This document shows positions 1 through 6,025 of a stretch of 7,664 nucleotides of DNA, in pieces (positions within the stretch are counted from its first letter, which is position 1; each line of letters begins with the position of its first letter). The notes under the pieces were generated by a model that ran no database searches, was not told the DNA's origin, and saw only the letters and a list, made by a program, of their open reading frames with translations. Position numbers and translations under genes: made by a program. Source of the stretch: Deltaproteobacteria bacterium (lineage in GTDB: Bacteria; Desulfobacterota; Syntrophia; Syntrophales; Smithellaceae); contig JAGFXG010000067.1 of NCBI GenBank assembly GCA_017860985.1, positions 1 through 7,664 on the forward strand, in the 5' to 3' direction.

Positions 1-183
<183 letters not shown>

Positions 184-264
184 GCAACAGGCTGTATGGT
201 TTTAGATTATTAGACTGCGGGGCAGAATTCAGGATATTTTGCGCCCGCTATAAGTGATTTAACA
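184..264 (+). promoter_or_regulatory. Spacer after gdhA with weak promoter-like hexamers
   Basis: If the hairpin at 265-291 terminates gdhA transcription, the downstream amino-sugar genes need their own promoter, and this spacer is the likely place. The best sigma70-like pairing I see is TAGACT (211-216), an 18-base gap and TATTTT (235-240), with 4 of 6 matches in each hexamer. A better isolated -10 box, TATAAG (249-254), lacks a good -35 box; a start from it would fall near 261, placing the hairpin at the very 5' end of the mRNA. Neither is convincing from sequence alone. Confidence 0.22.
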
Positions 265-298
265 GGGAACGGTCCTTGAGTGACCGTTCCCTTCTTAT
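265..298 (+). terminator. Hairpin after gdhA, probable intrinsic terminator or leader hairpin
   Basis: GGGAACGGTC (265-274) pairs perfectly over 10 bp with GACCGTTCCC (282-291) around the 7-base loop CTTGAGT, and is followed by TTCTTATC. The stem is strong but the T tract is short and interrupted, so termination may be partial. The hairpin ends 41 bases before the next gene's start and overlaps the 5' extension of that gene's open frame. It may end gdhA transcripts, or act as a leader hairpin if a promoter lies upstream of it. Confidence 0.72.
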
Positions 299-321
299 CA
301 TGGGGGTCAACTTTAGAAACC

Positions 322-327
322 AGGGAG
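322..327 (+). promoter_or_regulatory. Shine-Dalgarno site that decides the start at 333
   Basis: AGGGAG lies 5 bases before the ATG at 333. The in-frame TTG at 276 falls in the loop of the upstream hairpin, and the ATG at 300 sits just after the hairpin with only the stem's own G-rich sequence upstream. The 333 start is therefore preferred. Confidence 0.6.
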
Positions 328-332
328 ATGGT

Positions 333-1553
333 ATGGATTTAAAACCAAAATCCTACGAAAAAATAAAACAGCTTATTGAAAAAGGTGTAGAAATTCCCAA
401 TCCCGGAACCCTTGAAATCGGGAATGAAGTCAATGTCGATCAGATTTCCGGCAAAGAGGTCCGGATTTATCCGGGTTGCCGGATTTATGGCAGTAAAACA
501 GTCATATCGTCCGGTTGTCAGCTGGGCTACGAAGGGCCGGCGACCATTGATAACTGCCAGCTTGGCGCGAAAGTTGAGTTAAAGGGCGGCTTTTTCAGCA
601 AATCCGTCTTTCTGGAAAAAGCAAACATGGGCATGGGCGCACATGTCCGGGAAGGATGCATCCTGGAGGAGGAAGCGGGCGGCGCACACACGGTCGGATT
701 AAAGCAGACCATTCTTTTCCCCTTTGTGACACTGGGCAGCCTGATCAACTTCTGCGATTGTTTCATGTCCGGCGGAACCAGCCGCAGCAATCATTCCGAA
801 GTGGGAAGCTCTTACATCCATTTTAATTTTACACCGGATGCCGACAAAACAACCCCCTCACTGCTGGGTGATGTCCCGCGGGGAGTGATGCTGAACCAGC
901 CCCCTATTTTTCTGGGCGGTCAGGGAGGAATCATCGGCCCGGTGAGGCTGGGTTTCGGCAATGTTGTGGCGGCGGGCTCAGTCCTGCGGCATGATTATCC
1001 CGGAGACAATCAACTGATCTTTGAAAAGTCCATGGCAAACGGAGCAAAAGACTATATACCGGCAATGTACCCTAATTTCAGTCGTATCATCAAAAACAAT
1101 GTTCTTTATCTGGCGAACCTGACGGCCCTCGAAGCGTGGTACACAAATATCAGAAAACCGTTTCTGGAAACCAGGGAATTCGGTTCTCTTATTTATGCCG
1201 GTCTTCTGGAGCAGCTTTTGGCGGGTAAAAAGGAGCGCCTGAAAAGGGTGAAAGCGATGGCGGGAAAAGCCGCGGCATCACCAGCCGAATATGGCAGTAA
1301 AAGAAAGGACCTGCTTGATCAGATCGGCTGGCTTGAAGAACTCTTCACCGGGAAAATTCCGGAAGTCGCGACCTCAACAGAAAAATCCAGGGAAGATTTT
1401 CTGAACGATTTTGAAAAGACCGTGAAAGATAAAAGCGCAGATTACATATCAACCATTCAGGATCTGCCGGCAGAGGTTTCAAGGAAGGGCGTAACATGGT
1501 TAAACGGCATCGTGAATGCCATTGCTCAAAAGGCCGATCAGGCCCTGCCGTAA
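333..1553 (+). CDS. Left-handed beta-helix sugar-phosphate acyltransferase-like protein (GlmU C-domain-like)
   Basis: This 406-residue protein has hexapeptide-repeat character from about residue 25 to 225 (patterns such as IYPGCRIYG, LGYEGPATI and IIGPVRLGFGNVVAAGSVL), then an alpha-helical, lysine-rich tail of about 180 residues. Residues 152-180 hold an SNHSEVGSS element and an IHFNFTPDADK element ending in LLGD. They resemble the GlmU acetyltransferase active-site region, where a catalytic His is followed by a CNYDGANK-type loop and IIGD. His154, Asn165 and Lys172 are the candidate equivalents. There is no N-terminal nucleotidyltransferase domain and no LxxGxGTRM loop, so the 'UDP-GlcNAc pyrophosphorylase' name I recall for such proteins would not be supported. 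Position just before glmM suggests it acts on glucosamine-1-phosphate, probably as the N-acetyltransferase; this is inference. The start at 333 has a good ribosome-binding site. Confidence 0.75.
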   Translation: MDLKPKSYEKIKQLIEKGVEIPNPGTLEIGNEVNVDQISGKEVRIYPGCRIYGSKTVISSGCQLGYEGPATIDNCQLGAKVELKGGFFSKSVFLEKANMGMGAHVREGCILEEEAGGAHTVGLKQTILFPFVTLGSLINFCDCFMSGGTSRSNHSEVGSSYIHFNFTPDADKTTPSLLGDVPRGVMLNQPPIFLGGQGGIIGPVRLGFGNVVAAGSVLRHDYPGDNQLIFEKSMANGAKDYIPAMYPNFSRIIKNNVLYLANLTALEAWYTNIRKPFLETREFGSLIYAGLLEQLLAGKKERLKRVKAMAGKAAASPAEYGSKRKDLLDQIGWLEELFTGKIPEVATSTEKSREDFLNDFEKTVKDKSADYISTIQDLPAEVSRKGVTWLNGIVNAIAQKADQALP

Positions 1554-1610
1554 ACAGGTTTATAAAAACCCTGACATCTAATCATCTATAACATTTAAAT
1601 AATTGCAAGA

Positions 1611-1615
1611 AGGAG
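1611..1615 (+). promoter_or_regulatory. Shine-Dalgarno site of glmM
   Basis: AGGAG, within AAGAAGGAGA, lies 7 bases before the ATG at 1623. It is the strongest ribosome-binding site in the cluster. The 69-base gap before glmM also has a weak CTGACA (1571-1576), 17-base gap, TTTAAA (1594-1599) promoter-like pair, which I do not call as a promoter. Confidence 0.75.
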
Positions 1616-1622
1616 AAAATCA

Positions 1623-2972
1623 ATGGGTAAATTATTTGGAACTGACGGGATCAGAGGCGAAGCAAACCGTTATCCCATGACACCTGAAATTGCCTTTGGA
1701 GTTGGACGGGCGATGGTGCACTTGTTTAAAAAAGAAGGGCACCGCGCCATGATCATTATAGGGAAGGACACCCGGCTTTCCGGGTACATGCTGGAAAGTT
1801 CCCTGGAGGCCGGCGTAAGCTCTATGGGAGGCAATCCTTATCTTGTCGGCGTGTTGCCCACACCGGGAATTGCTTTTATCACCCAGAGCATGCGTGCAGA
1901 CGCAGGCGTTGTGATCTCTGCGTCGCATAATCCATTTCAGGATAATGGAATAAAAATTTTTGGCGGTGACGGCTACAAGCTTTCCGACGAACAGGAAGAA
2001 ACGATCGAAGACCTGATCCTTAATGACAAACTCAATGACCACCTGCCGCCGGCAAGCGGTATCGGCAAAGCTTTCCGGCTTGAAGGAGTGACCGGCCGTT
2101 ACATCGTTTTTGCAAAAAACACATTCCCCCGTCACCTTTCCATGGAAGGAATGAAAATTGTTCTGGACACCGCCAATGGCGCTACCTATCGGGTGGCACA
2201 GGATACATTTAATGAACTCGGGGCTGATGTTGAAACAATTCACAAAACGCCGAACGGCATAAATATCAACGATCATTGCGGATCGCAGCATACAGAACTT
2301 CTGAGAAAGAAAGTCGTCGAAAATGGCGCGGCCATCGGGCTGGCTTTCGACGGGGACGGTGACCGCCTCATCGCTGTGGATGAAAAGGGTAACGAGATCA
2401 CGGGAGATCAGATTCTCATCATCTGCGCAAATATTCTGAAAAAAGAGGGCAAGTTGAAGAACGACCTGCTGGTCAGTACGGTTATGAGCAATCTGGGTTT
2501 AAAAGTTGCCTGCAAGAAGTACGGCTTTACGCACCACGCCTCCAAAGTGGGAGACCGCTATGTCCTCGAAGATATGCTGCGGCTTGGATCAATCATAGGA
2601 GGAGAGGAAGCAGGACACTTGATCTTCCTGAGACACCACACCACAGGTGACGGGATTATTGCCGCTCTTCAGCTGGTTGCCGCAATGATAAAAGAAGGCA
2701 AGCCGCTTTCCGAACTGGCGCGCATGATGGACATCTTTCCTCAAAAACTGATTAACGTGGATGTCAAAAGTAAGCCGGACATTGACAAAGTTCCCAAGCT
2801 GGTGGAAGCCATCAAACAGATAGAAAAAGAACTGGGTGAAGAGGGACGTGTCCTGGTCCGGTATTCAGGCACTCAGAATATGTGCCGCGTCATGGTAGAA
2901 GGGCCGTCCGATGCAGTAACGGCAAAGTATTGTCAGCAGCTTGCCGACATCGTAAAAAGCGAACTTGGATAA
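1623..2972 (+). CDS. glmM: Phosphoglucosamine mutase
   Basis: The protein has 449 residues, the usual length for the family, and interconverts glucosamine-6-phosphate and glucosamine-1-phosphate in the cytoplasm on the way to UDP-GlcNAc for peptidoglycan and lipopolysaccharide. All family signatures are in order: the start MGKLFGTDGIRG, the phosphoserine loop ISASHNP with Ser101, the metal site DGDGDR (243-248), the sugar-specificity loop GGEEAGH (326-332), and the phosphate-binding motif near the C-terminus, RYSGTQ (413-418). GlmM enzymes usually have RPSGTE in the last motif; I recall RYSGTQ-like forms in deltaproteobacteria, so this looks lineage-specific rather than defective. The ATG is supported by AGGAG 7 bases upstream and by the conserved N-terminus. 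It lies 69 bases after the beta-helix gene and 16 bases before the NagB-like gene, consistent with one transcript. Confidence 0.96.
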   Translation: MGKLFGTDGIRGEANRYPMTPEIAFGVGRAMVHLFKKEGHRAMIIIGKDTRLSGYMLESSLEAGVSSMGGNPYLVGVLPTPGIAFITQSMRADAGVVISASHNPFQDNGIKIFGGDGYKLSDEQEETIEDLILNDKLNDHLPPASGIGKAFRLEGVTGRYIVFAKNTFPRHLSMEGMKIVLDTANGATYRVAQDTFNELGADVETIHKTPNGININDHCGSQHTELLRKKVVENGAAIGLAFDGDGDRLIAVDEKGNEITGDQILIICANILKKEGKLKNDLLVSTVMSNLGLKVACKKYGFTHHASKVGDRYVLEDMLRLGSIIGGEEAGHLIFLRHHTTGDGIIAALQLVAAMIKEGKPLSELARMMDIFPQKLINVDVKSKPDIDKVPKLVEAIKQIEKELGEEGRVLVRYSGTQNMCRVMVEGPSDAVTAKYCQQLADIVKSELG

Positions 2973-2975
2973 GAC

Positions 2976-2980
2976 TGGAG
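2976..2980 (+). promoter_or_regulatory. Shine-Dalgarno site that decides the nagB-like start
   Basis: TGGAG lies 8 bases before the ATG at 2989. An in-frame TTG at 2965 would overlap the glmM stop and add eight residues, but it has no comparable ribosome-binding site, so the ATG at 2989 is chosen. Confidence 0.65.
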
Positions 2981-2988
2981 AATACATC

Positions 2989-3948
2989 ATGGGAATAACC
3001 GTATGGGTGACAAGAGACTTCACGCACATGAGTGAAGTTGCATCGGGACTTGTCATCAAAAAAATTATAGAAATTCTTAAAGAAAAAAACGAGGCTGTTT
3101 TGGGTCTGGCAACGGGAAACTCGCCGACGGGACTCTATAAACATTTCGCCCGGGCAGCCAACGAAGGTCGTTTTGATGCCGGCCGGATCCGCAGTTTCAA
3201 CCTCGATGAATATGTCGGCCTGCCCGGTGATAACATTCAGCAGCGGGTCCTGCATCCGGAAAGCTATGCTTATTTTATGATTCAGGAGCTTTTCAGCCAT
3301 CTGAAGAAAAAATTCATTGAAACACGCGTCCCTTACGGATCGTTGATTGACCAGAAAAAACTGATCCGGGAATTAAAGGAAAATAAAAGCGATTGGGAAT
3401 ACAAGGGAACCGATGCCGGAAAATCCATCGCCATCAATGCCGGAGCGTCATCCGAATACCTGGCGTGGATCCGGAAAGAAATTTTGGACGGATACGCCCG
3501 GAAAATTAAAGCGGTAGGCGGCATTGATCTTCAAGTCATAGGAGTGGGCGGCCGTGGTCATGTGGCCTTTCACGAATCAGGCATTCCGTTTAAAGGAAGT
3601 TCGGTGATGCTGGTAAAGCTGGACGACAATACCATCAACAATGCGGTTGCTGACGGGCATTTCAGCAAGAAGGCGGATTCGCCGCAGTATGCCGTAAGTA
3701 TGGGGGCTGAACTGGTTTATCAGGCAAAAACAGTCGTTCTTCTGGCCAACGGTGGGCGAAAGACGGAATCCGTGACACGATCTCTCCTGGGCGACGTCAC
3801 TCCTGAAATCCCCATTTCGTATGGCCAGCAGTATTCGAAACAGGGCGGCGAATTGATCTATGTCCTCGACCGAGTTGCAGCCAAAGGCCTTCTCGCGAAC
3901 CGCAGGGAACTCAAGGAAAGAAATGTGGCCATTCGGGTCATGACCTAG
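2989..3948 (+). CDS. Glucosamine-6-phosphate deaminase/isomerase family protein (divergent NagB)
   Basis: This 319-residue protein belongs to the NagB/RpiA/6-phosphogluconolactonase-type sugar isomerase fold. The phosphate-loop region reads GLATGNSPTGLY (39-50), the catalytic-base motif SFNLDEYVGL has Asp73 at the position of E. coli NagB Asp72, and HPESYAYFM (89-97) matches the family's HPxSYxxFM segment. The ring-opening loop reads GVGGRGHVAFHE (185-196): His191 and Glu196 match E. coli His143 and Glu148, but Arg189 replaces Asp141. It is about 50 residues longer than E. coli NagB, mainly through extra sequence around residues 115-165. By family knowledge NagB interconverts glucosamine-6-phosphate with fructose-6-phosphate and ammonium. 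Being the last gene after glmM, it could feed the pathway in the synthetic direction or drain excess GlcN-6-P. The direction and exact substrate are unknown. Confidence 0.85.
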   Translation: MGITVWVTRDFTHMSEVASGLVIKKIIEILKEKNEAVLGLATGNSPTGLYKHFARAANEGRFDAGRIRSFNLDEYVGLPGDNIQQRVLHPESYAYFMIQELFSHLKKKFIETRVPYGSLIDQKKLIRELKENKSDWEYKGTDAGKSIAINAGASSEYLAWIRKEILDGYARKIKAVGGIDLQVIGVGGRGHVAFHESGIPFKGSSVMLVKLDDNTINNAVADGHFSKKADSPQYAVSMGAELVYQAKTVVLLANGGRKTESVTRSLLGDVTPEIPISYGQQYSKQGGELIYVLDRVAAKGLLANRRELKERNVAIRVMT

Positions 3949-3984
3949 TCACTAATCATTTGGCCATTTGGTTAATATCAATCA

Positions 3985-4027
3985 GACACCTGCCGTGGAT
4001 TATTCTTCACGGCAGGTGTCTTTTTTT
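3985..4027 (+). terminator. Strong intrinsic terminator of the amino-sugar cluster
   Basis: GACACCTGCCGTG (3985-3997) pairs perfectly over 13 bp with CACGGCAGGTGTC (4008-4020) across a 10-base loop, and is followed by seven T (4021-4027). It lies 36 bases after the nagB-like stop. The convergent minus-strand gene ends at 4037, so its transcripts also run into this hairpin, but no T tract exists on that side. The site is therefore clearly directional for the plus strand and at most weakly bidirectional. Confidence 0.95.
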
Positions 4028-4036
4028 GTCGCGACT

Positions 4037-5875
4037 TTATTTTGTATCGAAAGGAATCGTAATTTTATATACGCCGCCGGAGAGGACGGTCTGTACCGGG
4101 TAGATCGCTTTTTCGTAAACTTTCAACATGGCTCTGTTGTTTTCCAGAACGTCGGCCTTCAGTCCGGCAACCCCTTCCTCCCTGGCCGCACGTATCAGCA
4201 GATTGAAAAGATAGGTTGAAATGCCCATGCCCTGGTATTGCTCATCGACAATAAAGGCGGTGTCGGCAAAAGGTTCCCCCTTGGTTCTGACATAGCGTGC
4301 CTCACCGATGATTTTTTCAACCCCGGACTCGTCAATGATGGCCACAATGGACATGGTGCAGCGATAATCCACGTTGACATATTCCTGCATTTTTTTATGG
4401 GGCATGGTTTTGATCGGACTGAAATAACGATAGTAGACCGCCTGATCGGAGAACCGGTAGAACAGACGGCGCATTTCCTCTTCATCAGACGGCTTGATCG
4501 CCCGGAAACGAATGATCAGCCCATCTTTGAATCGATGCGAACAGGCTATCTTATCCGGATAAAGGTGGCCTGATTCGGCATAAAAAATCTGGTCGGCATA
4601 AATCATCTTCTCTTCCTTGGCCTGCCTTACCAGATCCGGCCGGTCATCCGGATGCGCAATTTCAATGAGCGCCTGCGCCCGCTCACGCAGCGTCTTGCCC
4701 ATCAGATAAGCCACGCCGTATTCTGTTATCACAACATCCATCGACTCACGGTTGGTAAATTGGAAAGGGTATTTATCCAGAGAAAGAAGGATATTGGTTC
4801 TCCCCATGCGGTTACGGCTGGGCAGGGCAAAAATCGTCCGGCCGTTTTTGGAAAACGTCGCTCCCATGAAGAGTTCCCGAACATTACCCGGCCCGGCGGT
4901 AACATTCCCCTTTCCGGCATGCAGCGCGATATCGCCGGTGAGATCAACTTTTCGTGCCGGGAAAATGGCAACCATGTTATCATTCAGGCCAATAACCCGC
5001 GGATCCATCACGATGTCCTGCGGCTGGAATTCCACCAGCGGATTCAAATCGAGCCATTGCATCAACTCTTTCGTGCCGATAACATAGGAGGCACAGGATT
5101 TGCCACGATAGATATTTTTATAGCGGTTGGTCACGGCTCCGCTTTTGACCAGATCCATCAGAGCATCCGTAAAGAAAGGCGAATGCACACCCAGATTTTT
5201 TTTCGTCGTCAGCGTCTTGGCCAGTGCTTCAAAAAGCGGCCCGATCCCGTAGGATATGCAGCAGCCGTCCTGAATGACCGAAGCCACATTTGCGGCGATC
5301 TTCAGATAAACATCCTGAAGCGGCCAGCGACCGACATAATACGGCGGCTCGGTTGCCTCAACCAGGTAATTGAAATCGTCCATGTTTACCAGGGTATCGC
5401 CCATTGTCCGGGGGATCTGGGAGTTGATTTCGCCGACAACGATTTTAGCCATTTCCATGGCCTGTTTTTCGACGGATGCCCCGACAAGGTAAGCATAGCC
5501 GTTTTCATCGGGAGGGGTCACCTGGATAAAAGCGACATCGATATTGATCACACCGGTTTTAAAAAGCCATGCGACCCGCGAAAAACGGCTGGGAATCAGG
5601 TCAACCCGCCCCTGGCTGATGGCTTCGGATGCGAGCCATCCGGAAAAAAAAGTCTTTAGGCGAAATTTTCGGGCATAACGTTCATCAATGGCCACGGCGT
5701 CGCCCAGGCTGACCAGCTGGATCAGTTCCAGGTCCTGCAGGTTGGACTGATCGGATTCCATCAGGTGCTTGACCAGTGTCCGGGGTTCGGCCATTCCCGT
5801 TCCCAGAAAAATACTCATGCCCGGATCAATCTTAGCCAGCATATTTTCGGGAGAAACTATTTTCTGCTTCCACAT
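4037..5875 (-). CDS. Acetyl-CoA hydrolase/CoA-transferase-like protein fused to a Pat-like GNAT acetyltransferase
   Basis: Residues 1 to about 440 of 612 form an acetyl-CoA hydrolase/4-hydroxybutyrate CoA-transferase module. Landmarks are GMAEPRTLV (27-35), SPxDxxG-like TPPDENGYAYL (120-130), YGIGPLFEAL (209-218), the glycine-rich GKGNVTAGPG (321-330), and TEYGVAYLMGKTLRERAQALI (within 384-403). Residues from about 451 to 612 form a GNAT domain with the acetyl-CoA pyrophosphate loop QYQGMG (546-551) and LENNRAML (577-584); its opening (IRFRAIKPSDEEE) and RYFSP and NVDY segments resemble the GNAT part of Pat/PatZ lysine acetyltransferases. In 4-hydroxybutyrate CoA-transferase the catalytic Glu238 sits in an HSEM motif; here the aligned stretch is HSPFF with Pro233. 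Canonical CoA transfer is therefore unlikely and an acyl-CoA-binding or sensing role is inferred. No signal peptide or membrane segment is seen, so it is probably cytoplasmic. The ATG at 5875 follows an in-frame TAG with no other start between; only a GGGG run serves as a poor ribosome-binding site. Confidence 0.88.
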   Translation of the reverse strand: MWKQKIVSPENMLAKIDPGMSIFLGTGMAEPRTLVKHLMESDQSNLQDLELIQLVSLGDAVAIDERYARKFRLKTFFSGWLASEAISQGRVDLIPSRFSRVAWLFKTGVINIDVAFIQVTPPDENGYAYLVGASVEKQAMEMAKIVVGEINSQIPRTMGDTLVNMDDFNYLVEATEPPYYVGRWPLQDVYLKIAANVASVIQDGCCISYGIGPLFEALAKTLTTKKNLGVHSPFFTDALMDLVKSGAVTNRYKNIYRGKSCASYVIGTKELMQWLDLNPLVEFQPQDIVMDPRVIGLNDNMVAIFPARKVDLTGDIALHAGKGNVTAGPGNVRELFMGATFSKNGRTIFALPSRNRMGRTNILLSLDKYPFQFTNRESMDVVITEYGVAYLMGKTLRERAQALIEIAHPDDRPDLVRQAKEEKMIYADQIFYAESGHLYPDKIACSHRFKDGLIIRFRAIKPSDEEEMRRLFYRFSDQAVYYRYFSPIKTMPHKKMQEYVNVDYRCTMSIVAIIDESGVEKIIGEARYVRTKGEPFADTAFIVDEQYQGMGISTYLFNLLIRAAREEGVAGLKADVLENNRAMLKVYEKAIYPVQTVLSGGVYKITIPFDTK

Positions 5876-6025
5876 GTGTTCGAGCCCCGGCTGCTTTGAT
5901 TTACCATTTGTCTACTTTCCCTCGGACTGACCGGGGAATACCATCATTTTAATTTCATGCATGAATTGGAAACGTTAACGTCAGAACCGGATTGGGACAA
6001 CCGGTCGTCGTCGGGCGAAGCAATG
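5876..6025 (-). promoter_or_regulatory. 150-bp gap between the two minus-strand genes, with palindromes
   Basis: I see no clear intrinsic terminator after the dehydrogenase gene, so read-through into the fusion gene is possible. The gap holds two close palindromes, TTCATGCATGAA (5954-5965) and ACGTTAACGT (5972-5981). A TAAAAT box on the minus strand lies just next to the first, but no good -35 box precedes it. A GC-rich inverted repeat, CCCCGG (5885-5890) with CCGGGG (5931-5936), places the only ribosome-binding-like G run of the fusion gene in a possible stem. Independent regulation of the fusion gene is plausible but unproven. Confidence 0.3.

Noticed and set aside
276..332. TTG start at 276 (or ATG at 300) for the beta-helix protein
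   Set aside because: The TTG lies in the hairpin loop, and the first residues would be encoded by the hairpin stem. ATG 333 has AGGGAG at a proper distance and begins where the family-like sequence begins.
1571..1599. CTGACA...TTTAAA as a separate glmM promoter
   Set aside because: The -35 box is acceptable but the -10 box is poor, and the 69-base gap is short enough for co-transcription. Not strong enough to call.
1632..2291. 219-codon minus-strand open frame
   Set aside because: It is antisense to glmM, whose signatures are complete. The shadow product has no recognisable motif.
3985..4020. Bidirectional terminator for both convergent genes
   Set aside because: The minus strand has no T run after the hairpin (TGATTGATATT), so only the plus-strand direction is supported.
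3968..4219. 83-codon plus-strand open frame after the NagB-like gene
   Set aside because: It runs through the 13-bp terminator and T tract and then antisense to the GNAT domain. No ribosome-binding site.
4652..5659. 335-codon plus-strand open frame
   Set aside because: It lies wholly opposite the well-supported CoA-transferase/GNAT gene. Its translation is rich in Arg, His and Pro with no domain signature, as expected of an antisense shadow.
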